From: Rhizobium subbaraonis | GTDB lineage: Bacteria > Pseudomonadota > Alphaproteobacteria > Rhizobiales > Rhizobiaceae | NCBI RefSeq assembly: GCF_900220975.1 | Contig: NZ_OBQD01000004.1 | Location: 328,398 to 392,397, forward strand | DNA: 64,000 nucleotides | Direction: 5' to 3' | Shown: one piece after another, positions 11,591 through 19,942 of the stretch | Position numbering within the stretch: the stretch's first letter is position 1 | Layout of the letters: the number at the start of each line of letters is the position of its first letter | Notes under the pieces: model-generated | The model's input: the letters and a program-made list of their open reading frames with translations, nothing else | What the model was told of the DNA's origin: nothing | The model's database searches: none | Program-made: the position numbers and the translations under genes

Positions 11591-12391
11591 ATGAGCGAAC
11601 AGAGCCTGGCCATCCGCAAGTTTTCCGACCTCGCCAACCCGACGCGGTTTCTGGCGCTGAGCGGCGCCGTCTGGCCGTGGATGGCGGCGGCGACCGCGCT
11701 GTTTTTCGCCGTCGGCCTCTATCTCTGTTTTGCCACCGTCGGCGATTACCAGCAGGGCGAGACGGTCAGAATCATGTATGTGCACGTACCGGCCGCCTGG
11801 CTGTCGATGATGTGCTATTCGGTGATGGCGCTCTCCGCACTCGGCACGCTCGTCTGGCGGCATCCGCTGGCCGACGTCTCGGCCAAGACCGCAGCACCGA
11901 TCGGCGCCTGTTTCACCTTCATCGCACTTGTCACCGGTTCGCTCTGGGGCAAGCCGATGTGGGGCACATGGTGGGTGTGGGACGCGCGGCTGACGTCGGT
12001 CTTCGTGCTGTTTTTGATGTATCTCGGGCTGATTGCGCTGAACCGCGCCGTCGACGACCCGGCGCGCGCGGCCAAGGTCGGCGCCATCCTGATCCTCGTC
12101 GGCTTCGTCAACATCCCGATCATCAAGTTCTCGGTCGACTGGTGGAACACGCTGCACCAGCCGGCGAGCGTGATCCGGCTCGACGGCCCGGCGATCGATC
12201 CTGAATTCCTGCGGCCCCTGCTGGTGATGGCAATCGCCTTCACGCTGCTTTTCTTCACGCTGCACATTGTGGCGATGCGCAACGAGATCCTGCGCCGCCG
12301 CGTCTCCACGCTAAGGCGTCTTGCGGCGCGCTCCGCCGGTCGGGGAACGTCCGGGCCGGTTCCGGCCGGCGTGGGGGAGGGGCATCCATGA
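11591..12391 (+). CDS. ccmC: Haem transporter subunit CcmC
   Basis: Six-span membrane protein that presents haem to CcmE. The family's tryptophan-rich periplasmic motif WGTWWVWDARLTS is at residues 124-136. The two haem-ligand histidines fit the MYVHVP segment (His65) and the NTLHQPAS segment. Its 266 residues are about normal for the rhizobial form. The last ~25 residues are a charged, Gly/Pro-rich cytoplasmic tail. The stop overlaps the ccmD start as ATGA. Confidence 0.97.
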   Translation: MSEQSLAIRKFSDLANPTRFLALSGAVWPWMAAATALFFAVGLYLCFATVGDYQQGETVRIMYVHVPAAWLSMMCYSVMALSALGTLVWRHPLADVSAKTAAPIGACFTFIALVTGSLWGKPMWGTWWVWDARLTSVFVLFLMYLGLIALNRAVDDPARAAKVGAILILVGFVNIPIIKFSVDWWNTLHQPASVIRLDGPAIDPEFLRPLLVMAIAFTLLFFTLHIVAMRNEILRRRVSTLRRLAARSAGRGTSGPVPAGVGEGHP

Positions 12392-12549
12392 CCCATCTCG
12401 CCTATGTCGCAGCCGCCTACGCGGCGGCCTTCCTGACCGTTGCGGGCCTTGTTCTCTGGGTCTGGCTTGACGGACGCGCGCGTCGCCGGGAATTGGCCAT
12501 TCTGGAAGCTGCCGGCATCCGCAGGCGCTCGGCCGGAGAGGCCAAATGA
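12388..12549 (+). CDS. ccmD: Haem exporter small subunit CcmD
   Basis: A 53-residue membrane peptide that stabilises the CcmABC-CcmE complex. It starts MTHLAYVAAAYAAAFL, has one hydrophobic helix (about residues 5-27 ending LVLWVWLDGR), and then a basic tail RARRRELAILEA. Length, single span, the conserved tyrosine-rich N-terminus and position identify it. Both ends overlap their neighbours in ATGA junctions (12388 with ccmC, 12546 with ccmG), which implies translational coupling. Confidence 0.93.
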   Translation: MTHLAYVAAAYAAAFLTVAGLVLWVWLDGRARRRELAILEAAGIRRRSAGEAK

Positions 12550-13157
12550 GCGTGCCTGCTCAGGAAAAGCCGGCCGGTTCGCGCATGAGGCTGCTTCTGG
12601 CGCTTCTGCCGCTCGTGATTTTTGCCACCCTGGCGGCGATCTTCTTCTTCCAGCTGCGTTCGGGGCGGGACGCGTCCGAAATTCCCTCCGCGCTCATCGG
12701 CACGCCTGCGCCGTTCCGCGACCTGGAGCCGCTTGCCGGTGCCATGCGCGACGGCGTGCCGGTGCCGGCGCTGACGGCGGAGACTGCAAAGGGCAAGCTC
12801 ACCCTCGTCAACTTCTGGGCATCCTGGTGTGTGCCCTGCCGGCAGGAACACCCCGCGATCATGGCGCTGGCGCAGGATCCGCGGCTGACGGTCCTCGGCG
12901 TCAACTACAAGGACGGCAACGAGAATGCGCTGCGCTTCCTTGGCGAACTCGGTAATCCCTTCGCGGCGATCGGGCTCGATCCGAACGGCAAGATGGCAAT
13001 CGACTTTGGCGTCTACGGGATCCCCGAATCCTATCTCGTCGGGGCCGACGGCACGATCCTCTACAAGAAGGTCGGCCCGTTCGACGAGGACAGCATTCGA
13101 AACGGGCTGATGCCGGCGATCGAAAAGGCGCAGGGGCGGCCGGCACCCGCGGGCTGA
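12546..13157 (+). CDS. ccmG: Thiol:disulfide interchange protein CcmG (CycY/DsbE)
   Basis: Membrane-anchored periplasmic thioredoxin that keeps apocytochrome c haem-binding cysteines reduced. One N-terminal anchor helix spans about residues 15-35, then the thioredoxin fold with active site WCVPC (Cys95, Cys98) in NFWASWCVPCRQEHP. The GVYGIPESYLVGADG region with the cis-proline follows, and this acidic, proline-containing loop is typical of CcmG. The gene is the last in the operon; no clear intrinsic terminator follows before the convergent LysE gene. Confidence 0.96.
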   Translation: MSVPAQEKPAGSRMRLLLALLPLVIFATLAAIFFFQLRSGRDASEIPSALIGTPAPFRDLEPLAGAMRDGVPVPALTAETAKGKLTLVNFWASWCVPCRQEHPAIMALAQDPRLTVLGVNYKDGNENALRFLGELGNPFAAIGLDPNGKMAIDFGVYGIPESYLVGADGTILYKKVGPFDEDSIRNGLMPAIEKAQGRPAPAG

Positions 13158-13187
13158 GACTTTTCCAGCCCCGTTCTCGTTCTGCTG

Positions 13188-13829
13188 TTATGCCCGGCGC
13201 CAGCCGGCAAGCCCCGGCGCTGCATGCCAGATCGCCTGTACGGCAAAGCCCATGAACAGCAGGCCGGACATGCGTACGATCGCAAGCTCATGGCGCTTGT
13301 AGAAGCGGCGGACGATCGATGCGCCGATGATCGCGATCAGGATGATGTCGGCGATCAGGAAGCCGAAGAAGGACACGGCCAGCAGCATCGGCAACGCCGA
13401 AAAATCCAGCGCGTTCGAGGAACTGGCGAGCAGGGCGGTGAACGTCGCCAGCGCGACGGGATAGCCCTTGGGGTTTGTCAGGCCGAAGATCAGCCCGCGC
13501 CGCAGCGGCCGCTCCACGGCCAGCAGCGGCTGGTCCGTGCCGCGCGGCTTCGCCCGCAGCGCCGTCCATCCGATCCAGGCAAGATAGAGGCCGCAAAACA
13601 AGCCCAGCACGTCGAAGACCAGGGTGCCGACGGTCTTTGCGCCGACGATCGCCACAAGTGCAAGCGTCGACCAGACGAGATCGCCGGCGAGATGGCCTCC
13701 CATGAACATGGCGCCCGCCTTCCTGCCCTGACCGGCCCCGATGCCGAGCAGCGCCAGGAAGGCCGGCCCGGGAATGAGCACGTAGAAGAGAGCGGCCAGA
13801 AAGGCGCCGAAGAGCATGGATCCGGTCAT
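13188..13829 (-). CDS. LysE/RhtB family exporter
   Basis: Inner-membrane efflux protein of the LysE superfamily, which generally exports amino acids or similar metabolites; the substrate is unknown. About 213 residues with six hydrophobic segments, the N-terminal PGPAFLALLGIGAGQGRKAG signature, and the GLTNPKGYPVALATF motif. I start at the ATG at 13829 because it has GGAG six bases upstream and the first helix follows directly; an upstream ATG would add 18 polar residues. It is convergent with ccmG. Confidence 0.85.
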   Translation of the reverse strand: MTGSMLFGAFLAALFYVLIPGPAFLALLGIGAGQGRKAGAMFMGGHLAGDLVWSTLALVAIVGAKTVGTLVFDVLGLFCGLYLAWIGWTALRAKPRGTDQPLLAVERPLRRGLIFGLTNPKGYPVALATFTALLASSSNALDFSALPMLLAVSFFGFLIADIILIAIIGASIVRRFYKRHELAIVRMSGLLFMGFAVQAIWHAAPGLAGWRRA

Positions 13830-14055
13830 GCGAAACTCCGCGAGGAAAGAGCCGATCTGATCCTGCAATCGATCGTCCGTCAAGCGAGAAGGCGTTCGTG
13901 CCGATGTGCCAGCCCCGGTTCATCCCCGCTCCAATCAGACTTTGCCGGACACCGGCTCCAGCCTCGCTCGATGGACGCGGGTTGCTTTGCGACGGGTGAG
14001 GTCTGTAAGACGAAACGCACGGGTCCGAGATTTTCGGGAACGCCAGGGAAGTTCG

Positions 14056-15258
14056 ATGACGCCTATGAAGATGACCGAGCGCCGCACCACCCTGATCGGC
14101 GCGCTCTTGACTGCGCTCGGTCCGGTCTCGATGGCGCTGTATACGCCGGCCATGCCGACGCTCGTGCATGCGTTCGACACGAGCGACGCCACGATCAAGA
14201 TGACGCTGTCGCTCTATTTCGGCGGTTTTGCCTTCGCCCAACTCGTTGCCGGCCCTCTCGCCGACGCCTTCGGCAGGCGCGCGGCGACAATCCTGTTCCT
14301 GGGCATCTACCTCGCCGGCAGCGTGATCGCCGCCTTTGCCCCGAGCGTCGAGTGGCTGCTGGCGGGCCGGCTGGTTCAGGGCATCGGGGCATCCGTCGGC
14401 GTGACGGTGTCCCGGGCGATCGTGCGCGACCAGTTCGTAGGCCACGAGGCCGCCCGCATCATGAACATGATCGGCATCATGCTGGCGGTCGCGCCGGCCA
14501 CGGCGCCGACGCTTGGCGGCCTTGCGCTCGCCGCGTTCGGCTGGAACTCGGTCTTCTTCCTCATGGTCGGCTTCGGCATCGCCGCCTGCCTGGTCGCCAT
14601 CCTGTTGCTGCATGAGACCGTCGTTCCCGAGCCCCGCCGGGCCGCCCCCGGGCCGCTCATGCGGGCCTATCTCGAGCTTGCGCGCGACACCCGGTTTGTT
14701 TCAGCCGCCTTCGTCATGGGCGGCGCCATCGGCGCGCTCTATGCGCAGGCGACCATGCTGCCCTTTATCCTGATCGGCGAGGCGGGGCTGACCCCGACGC
14801 AGTTCGGCTTGAGCATGATCATGCAATCGGGGTCCTATTTCCTCGGTTCCGTCGCGCTCCGACACTTCTCGCGCCGGCGCGAGGGATTGGCGGCGGTCAA
14901 GGTCGGGCTGGTCTTCATCGGGCTCGGCGCGGTGATGATGACGGGATCGTCCTTCTTCCTGCATCCGAGCTTCTGGACGATCATGGTGCCGGTCGCGATC
15001 TATACGATCGGTATCGCCTTCGTAGGGCCGCAGATGACCACGGCCGGTATGTTTCCCTTCCCGCATATCGCCGGCTCAGCCTCCGCCCTGATGGGCTTCA
15101 TCCAGATGGGTTTCGGCCTGCTCGGCGGCATCACAGCGGCTGCGATCGGCATGCCCGTGATAGCCTTTGGCGTCGTCGTGCCCTTCATGGGGGCGGTCGC
15201 CATCCTGTCCTTTCTGTGTTTCGTCGGGGCAGCGGAGCGCGCCGGCCCGGATCGCTAG
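14056..15258 (+). CDS. MFS multidrug efflux transporter, Bcr/CflA type
   Basis: Twelve-span drug:proton antiporter of about 400 residues. The first helices include MALYTPAMPTLV. The loop 2-3 motif is GPLADAFGRRA, followed by QGIGASVGVTVSRAIVRDQF, which is characteristic of the Bcr/CflA subfamily (chloramphenicol, bicyclomycin and related compounds). The specific drug cannot be read. The ATG at 14056 has AGGGAAG upstream with good spacing. The region before it (13885-14055) has no gene and is the divergent promoter space shared with the LysE gene. Confidence 0.88.
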   Translation: MTPMKMTERRTTLIGALLTALGPVSMALYTPAMPTLVHAFDTSDATIKMTLSLYFGGFAFAQLVAGPLADAFGRRAATILFLGIYLAGSVIAAFAPSVEWLLAGRLVQGIGASVGVTVSRAIVRDQFVGHEAARIMNMIGIMLAVAPATAPTLGGLALAAFGWNSVFFLMVGFGIAACLVAILLLHETVVPEPRRAAPGPLMRAYLELARDTRFVSAAFVMGGAIGALYAQATMLPFILIGEAGLTPTQFGLSMIMQSGSYFLGSVALRHFSRRREGLAAVKVGLVFIGLGAVMMTGSSFFLHPSFWTIMVPVAIYTIGIAFVGPQMTTAGMFPFPHIAGSASALMGFIQMGFGLLGGITAAAIGMPVIAFGVVVPFMGAVAILSFLCFVGAAERAGPDR

Positions 15259-15263
15259 CGCAG

Positions 15264-15294
15264 AAAAAACCCGCCGAAGCTGTCTCCGGCGGGT
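15264..15294 (-). terminator. Intrinsic terminator after argG
   Basis: Perfect 8-bp stem ACCCGCCG / CGGCGGGT with a 10-nt loop, followed by TTTTTT on the minus strand. It also sits 6 bp past the plus-strand MFS stop, so it may serve both convergent genes. Confidence 0.85.
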
Positions 15295-15333
15295 CCATGT
15301 TCTGCTCCTGGGCGTGACAGGCGCGAAAGCGCG

Positions 15334-16557
15334 TCAGGCCTTGCGGTTTCTGGCTGCCAACGTGCGCAGTCTCAGCGCATTCAGCTTGATGAAGCCGGCC
15401 GCATCCTTCTGGTCGTAGGCGCCCTGGTCGTCCTCGAAGGTGACGAGCTTGTCGGAATAGAGCGACTTTTCCGATTCGCGGCCGATGACCATGACATTGC
15501 CCTTGTAGAGCTTCAGCGTCACTTCGCCTTCGACATGCTCCTGGCTCTTGTCGATCAGTGCCTGCAGCATCTCCCGCTCCGGGGAGAACCAGAAGCCGTA
15601 GTAGATCAGCTCCGCATAGCGCGGCATCAGCTCGTCCTTGAGATGCGCGGCACCACGGTCGAGCGTGATCGATTCGATCGCCCGATGCGCGGCCAGCAGG
15701 ATCGTGCCGCCGGGGGTCTCGTAGACGCCGCGCGACTTCATGCCGACGAAGCGGTTTTCCACGAGGTCGAGACGACCGATGCCGTTGTCGCGGCCGTAAT
15801 TGTTGAGGGTCGCCAGCAGCGTTGCCGGCGACATGCGCACGCCGTTGATCGACACCGCATCGCCACGCTCGAAGCCGACCTTGATGACGGTCGCCTGGTC
15901 GGGGGCGCTTTCCGGCGAAATCGTGCGCATGTGCACGTATTCAGGCGCCTCGACGGCCGGGTCTTCCAGAACCTTGCCCTCGGAGGAGGAGTGCAGCAGG
16001 TTGGCGTCGACGGAGAACGGCGCTTCGCCCTTCTTGTCCTTGGCGACCGGGATCTGGTGCTGTTCGGCGAATTCGAGCAGATGCGTGCGGCTCTTGAAAG
16101 CCCAGTCGCGCCACGGCGCGATGATCTTGATGTCAGGGTTCAGCGCATAGGCCGAAAGCTCGAAGCGAACCTGATCATTGCCCTTGCCGGTCGCGCCATG
16201 GGCGATTGCGTCGGCGCCGGTCTTCTTGGCGATCTCGATCAGGTGCTTGGAGATTAGCGGACGGGCAATCGAGGTGCCGAGCAGGTAGACGCCTTCGTAG
16301 ACGGCATTGGCGCGGAACATCGGGAAGACGAAATCGCGTACGAATTCCTCGCGCACGTCCTCGATGAAGATCTCCTTGATGCCGAGCATCTCCGCCTTCT
16401 TGCGGGCAGGTTCAAGCTCCTCGCCCTGGCCGAGGTCGGCGGTAAAGGTGACGACTTCAGCACCGAGCTCGGTCTGCAGCCACTTCAGGATGATGGAGGT
16501 GTCCAGGCCGCCCGAATAGGCGAGGACGACTTTCTTGACGTCTTTGGGAAGTGCCAT
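15334..16557 (-). CDS. argG: Argininosuccinate synthase
   Basis: Cytoplasmic ATP-dependent ligase joining citrulline and aspartate in arginine synthesis. Its 407 residues start [21 protein letters not shown], with the N-type ATP pyrophosphatase loop SGGLDTS. Further on it has the citrulline/aspartate-binding [16 protein letters not shown] and the [24 protein letters not shown] motif (split here for brevity). I chose the ATG at 16557; 30 more codons are open upstream but do not match the family. The C-terminus ends in a short basic tail. Identification is secure. Confidence 0.98.
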   Translation of the reverse strand: MALPKDVKKVVLAYSGGLDTSIILKWLQTELGAEVVTFTADLGQGEELEPARKKAEMLGIKEIFIEDVREEFVRDFVFPMFRANAVYEGVYLLGTSIARPLISKHLIEIAKKTGADAIAHGATGKGNDQVRFELSAYALNPDIKIIAPWRDWAFKSRTHLLEFAEQHQIPVAKDKKGEAPFSVDANLLHSSSEGKVLEDPAVEAPEYVHMRTISPESAPDQATVIKVGFERGDAVSINGVRMSPATLLATLNNYGRDNGIGRLDLVENRFVGMKSRGVYETPGGTILLAAHRAIESITLDRGAAHLKDELMPRYAELIYYGFWFSPEREMLQALIDKSQEHVEGEVTLKLYKGNVMVIGRESEKSLYSDKLVTFEDDQGAYDQKDAAGFIKLNALRLRTLAARNRKA

Positions 16558-16681
16558 GTCAATGTGATCCGTACGCATGGGCGGCCGCAAGCCGCCTGTT
16601 CTTCGAGAAATTCGGGGCACTCTTAGCGAGTTTTGCGGCCGGCGCAAGGTTTGGCCGCGGCGCCGCAGAGCCTATTGCGCC

Positions 16682-17341
16682 TCAGGCGAGGTCGAGGCCC
16701 ATCTGCCAGAAATCCGCCTCCAGCCGGGTCGCATCGCGAAAGACGCCTGAGAGAGTGTCGATGCGTGCATCATCCACCCGCGAAAGCCTGTTGTCGAGCC
16801 AATCGATCTCGGCTTTGACGAGGGTCTGGTATTCCGCCCCAGCATACATCTCGATCCAGCCGCGGTAGGGATTGCCCTCAAGCCGCGTGAAGGGTTGCTC
16901 CATGATCCACCGGGCGATGTCGCCATAGCCGACGATGCAGGGGGCAAGCGCGACATGCAGATCCAGCAGGTCGCCGCTCATTCCGGCGTCGAGCACGTAG
17001 CGGGTATAGGCCAGGGTCGCGCGCGACTCCGGCAATGTCTCCAGCTCTTTTTCCCCGATACCCCAGCTCGCGCAGAAGGCGACGTGAAGCCCGATCTCGA
17101 CATCGACAATGGCCCTGAGGCTCGCGAGCCCCTGTCGGATCTCGGACAGGTTCCGGCTCTTGTAGACGGCAAGCCCCCAGGCTCGGGCGAACTGGATGAG
17201 GAACAGGTAGTCCTGCTTCAGGTAATGACGGAAGGCTTCCTCGCGAAGCGTGCCGTCGGCGAGAGCGCGTACGAACGCATGTTCGCAATAGGACTTCCAT
17301 TCGGCAGTGTTGCGGGCCTTGAGGGTTTCGAAGTTTGCCAA
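16682..17341 (-). CDS. tenA: TenA family protein (thiaminase II / aminopyrimidine aminohydrolase)
   Basis: Thiamin-salvage enzyme that hydrolyses aminopyrimidine breakdown products (or thiamin) to HMP. The 219-residue all-helical fold shows FRHYLKQDYLFLIQFARAWG and the catalytic-cysteine segment VALAPCIVGYGDIARW, so it belongs to the cysteine-containing TenA_C class. The only start that fits family length is TTG at 17341 (TTG-GCA-AAC), with GGAG about seven bases upstream; the in-frame ATG upstream would add over 30 unrelated residues and run into the divergent LysE promoter. There are no other thiamin genes nearby. Confidence 0.88.
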   Translation of the reverse strand: MANFETLKARNTAEWKSYCEHAFVRALADGTLREEAFRHYLKQDYLFLIQFARAWGLAVYKSRNLSEIRQGLASLRAIVDVEIGLHVAFCASWGIGEKELETLPESRATLAYTRYVLDAGMSGDLLDLHVALAPCIVGYGDIARWIMEQPFTRLEGNPYRGWIEMYAGAEYQTLVKAEIDWLDNRLSRVDDARIDTLSGVFRDATRLEADFWQMGLDLA

Positions 17342-17443
17342 AGGGGGTCTCCATTTTTCTCGCGACCAAGGCAGCAAAAAGCGGCCATTGGCCGACGATG
17401 GCAAGGGAGGTATAAGCAAGTCATGCATCCTTGGGAACCGATC

Positions 17444-18094
17444 ATGGAATATCTGCCCTCGCTGGCGACGTTCATCGCCTTCACCGCCGCAAGCCTGCTT
17501 CTGGCGGCAACGCCGGGACCCGACATGACGCTTTCGATCAGCCGGGCTCTGTCGCAGGGTCGCGGGCCGGCGCTCTGGGTGGTGTTCGGCACCAGCATGG
17601 GCATTATCGTGCACACGCTGCTCGTCGCCTTCGGCATCTCGGCGCTGATTACCGCATCGCCGACCGCGTTCGCGATCCTCAAGACCGGCGGCGCGGGCTA
17701 TCTGCTCTGGCTCGCGATCCAGGCGATCCGCTACGGTTCCAGCTTTTCGGACACGCAGGGCGAGGCCGTCGCAACGCCGAGGGCATCCGCGCTTGCCAAC
17801 ATCTCCACCGGCTTCTGGGTCAATCTGCTGAATCCGAAGGTCATTATCTTCTTCATGACCTTCCTGCCGCAGTTCGTCTCGGCCGGCGACCCCGATGTCA
17901 CCGGGAAGCTGATCGTGCTGGGGCTGCTGTTCATCGCGATCGGCATGCCGGTCAACACGATCGTCGTGCTGGCGGCCGACAAGCTCTCCGCATGGCTGCG
18001 CAACAACAAGGGCGTGCTGCGCGGGCTCGACTATACGTTTGCCGGCGTCTTTTCGATCTTCGCCGTCAAGATCTTCCTGACCCAGTCGCGCTGA
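17444..18094 (+). CDS. LysE/RhtB family exporter
   Basis: Predicted amino-acid or metabolite exporter, 216 residues and six membrane segments. The N-terminal signature AATPGPDMTLSISRALSQGR is textbook RhtB, followed by GAGYLLWLAIQAIR and the NPKVIIFFMTFLPQFV motif. ATG 17423 is an equally possible start and would add seven residues; I prefer 17444 because the family begins immediately before the first helix. It is divergent from tenA with about 100 bp between. It is the second of three LysE-type genes in the window. Confidence 0.87.
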   Translation: MEYLPSLATFIAFTAASLLLAATPGPDMTLSISRALSQGRGPALWVVFGTSMGIIVHTLLVAFGISALITASPTAFAILKTGGAGYLLWLAIQAIRYGSSFSDTQGEAVATPRASALANISTGFWVNLLNPKVIIFFMTFLPQFVSAGDPDVTGKLIVLGLLFIAIGMPVNTIVVLAADKLSAWLRNNKGVLRGLDYTFAGVFSIFAVKIFLTQSR

Positions 18095-18107
18095 CCGAAG
18101 AGCGACA

Positions 18108-18135
18108 TCAGGAAAAGCGTCGGCGCTTTTCCTGA
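18108..18135. terminator. Perfect 12-bp dyad between convergent genes
   Basis: TCAGGAAAAGCG and CGCTTTTCCTGA around a TCGG loop. It lies 14 bp past the LysE stop and 11 bp before the end of the ABC ATPase gene on the opposite strand. It has no T-run of the usual kind outside the stem, so it may be a bidirectional terminator or a member of the rhizobial palindromic-repeat families. Confidence 0.6.
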
Positions 18136-18145
18136 CCGTTCCGTC

Positions 18146-18940
18146 TCAGCCGATCAGCAATGCGTCGTCGTCCAGCGTCTGGCCGCGCATCTTGCGGAAC
18201 ATCGCGATCAGGTCCTCCACCTGCAGGTTCTTGCGGTTATCGCCTGCAACGTCGAGGACGATCTCGCCGCCGTGCAGCATGACGGTGCGGTGACCGTAGT
18301 CGAGCGCCTGGCGCATCGAGTGAGTGACCATCAGCGTCGTCAGCTTGCGCTCCGACACGATCTTCTGCGTCAGGGTCATGATGAATTCGGCCATGCCCGG
18401 ATCAAGCGCCGCGGTATGTTCGTCGAGCAGCAGCACGTCGGAGCCGGCAAGCGTCGCCATCACCAGCGAAACCGCCTGGCGCTGGCCACCCGAAAGCAGG
18501 TCCATGCGGTCGCGCATGCGGTTTTCAAGCCCGAGGTTCAGCTCGGCGATCCGCTCGCGGAAATGTTCCCGGCGGCTCGTCCCGAGTGCCGGCGCAAGGC
18601 CGCGCCGTTCGCCGCGCCGTGCGGCGAGCGCCAGGTTTTCCTCGATCGACAGCGCCCCGCAGCTACCCGTCAGCGGGTCCTGGAACACGCGGGCGACCCG
18701 TCCGGCGCGCGCGGCCGTCCCCTGTCGTGTCACGTCCGCCGTCCCAATTTTTACCTGCCCCTCCGTCGCGATCACGTCGCCGGCGAGGACGCCGAGCAGC
18801 GTCGACTTGCCCGCGCCGTTCGAGCCGATGACGGTGACGAAGGAGCCCTCGTCGATCGTCAGGTCCACGCCGTTGAGCGCCTGCTTTTCCAGCGGCGTGC
18901 CGCGGCCGAAGACTACCTTGATTTTGGAGAGCGAGATCAC
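18146..18940 (-). CDS. ABC transporter ATP-binding protein, TrpZ/COG1101 type
   Basis: Cytoplasmic ATPase of an importer whose permease and binding protein lie directly upstream. The 264 residues have Walker A GSNGAGKST, the signature LSGGQRQA, Walker B VLLLDEHTAALD, and the H-loop VTHSMRQAL. Its final MLHGGEIVLDV matches the COG1101 group that partners with COG4120 permeases and COG2984 binding proteins. In streptococci this set (TrpXYZ) takes up tryptophan; the substrate here is inferred only from that. The start overlaps the permease stop by 4 bp. Confidence 0.9.
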   Translation of the reverse strand: MISLSKIKVVFGRGTPLEKQALNGVDLTIDEGSFVTVIGSNGAGKSTLLGVLAGDVIATEGQVKIGTADVTRQGTAARAGRVARVFQDPLTGSCGALSIEENLALAARRGERRGLAPALGTSRREHFRERIAELNLGLENRMRDRMDLLSGGQRQAVSLVMATLAGSDVLLLDEHTAALDPGMAEFIMTLTQKIVSERKLTTLMVTHSMRQALDYGHRTVMLHGGEIVLDVAGDNRKNLQVEDLIAMFRKMRGQTLDDDALLIG

Positions 18941-19812
18941 GATGCGGCTCCTCCGCGGCGAAGACGCGGCAGAACCAGCGCCACGGTGACGAGGACCGCC
19001 GTCACGAGGTTAAGGTCGGACGCCTGCAGGCCGAGCACGTCGGAGGAAAGCGCAAGCTGGATGGCAATGCGGTAGAGGATCGAGCCGAGAACGCAACCGA
19101 TCAGTGCCATCAGGATGCCGCGTGCGCCAAACAGCGTCTCGCCGATGATGACGGCAGCAAGGCCGACCACGATCGTGCCGACGCCGGACGTCACGTCGGC
19201 AAATCCATTGGTCTGGGCGAAGAGTGCGCCGCCCAGCGCGACCAGCGCGTTCGAAAGCGCGATGCCAAGGTAGATCTGCCGGTCGGTGTTGACGCCCTGC
19301 GCCCGCGCCATCCGCGCATTGGCGCCGGTCGCCCGCATCGAAAGCCCCGCGTCGCTCTCGAGGAAGCGCCAGACGAGGAAGACGGCGACGATCACCAGCA
19401 CGCCGACGAAGAGCGGGCGCACATAGAAATCGCGCAGGCCATGGCCGAAGAACGGGCTCAGCATCGTGTCCGCATTGATCAGCGCGACGTTAGGCTTGCC
19501 CATCACGCGCAGGTTGACGGAGAACAGCGCGATCATCGTCAGGATCGAGGCCAGCAGGTTCAGGATCCGGAAGCGAACGTTCAGCATCGCCGTGACGAGG
19601 CCGGCGCCTGCACCGGCGACCATCGCCACCGCCGCTGCCAGCCACGGATTGACGCCTGCGATGATCAGCACCGCCGTCACCGCGGCACCCAGCGGGAACG
19701 ATCCGTCTACGGTCAGGTCGGGGAAATCCAGCACACGGAAGGCGAGGTAGACGCCGATCGCGACGAAGGCATAGACCAGCCCCAGTTCGACGGCACCCCA
19801 GAAGGCAATCAT
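18937..19812 (-). CDS. ABC transporter permease, TrpY/COG4120 type
   Basis: Inner-membrane permease related to the branched-chain amino acid permease superfamily. About 291 residues with eight to nine hydrophobic segments. It begins MIAFWGAVELGLVYAFVAIG and contains FRVLDFPDLTVDGSFPLGAA, diagnostic of this group, and ATGANARMARAQGVNTD in the coupling loop. I use the ATG at 19812; 20 upstream codons are open but charged and not family-like. It lies between the binding protein gene (upstream, 130-bp gap with hairpin) and the ATPase gene (overlap). Confidence 0.9.
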   Translation of the reverse strand: MIAFWGAVELGLVYAFVAIGVYLAFRVLDFPDLTVDGSFPLGAAVTAVLIIAGVNPWLAAAVAMVAGAGAGLVTAMLNVRFRILNLLASILTMIALFSVNLRVMGKPNVALINADTMLSPFFGHGLRDFYVRPLFVGVLVIVAVFLVWRFLESDAGLSMRATGANARMARAQGVNTDRQIYLGIALSNALVALGGALFAQTNGFADVTSGVGTIVVGLAAVIIGETLFGARGILMALIGCVLGSILYRIAIQLALSSDVLGLQASDLNLVTAVLVTVALVLPRLRRGGAAS

Positions 19813-19874
19813 GCTCACTGCAACGGTTCTCTCTTCTTGTCCCTCCCGCGAGGACGCGGGACGGGCACTCAACG

Positions 19875-19911
19875 TATCAACCGCCGTCGGTCTGCCCGGC
19901 GGCGGTTGATA
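19875..19911 (-). repeat. Intercistronic hairpin between ABC binding protein and permease genes
   Basis: Perfect 12-bp arms TATCAACCGCCG and CGGCGGTTGATA with a 13-nt loop. Without a T-run it is more likely an mRNA-stabilising or attenuating stem that keeps the binding protein in excess over the permease than a full terminator. Confidence 0.55.
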
Positions 19912-19942
19912 ACGTCCAAAGCGCCTGGTTCAGCGCGCTAAC

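Noticed and set aside
16557..16647. Longer N-terminus for argG
   Set aside because: The extra 30 residues are basic and unlike the family; the ATG at 16557 gives the standard MALPKD start.
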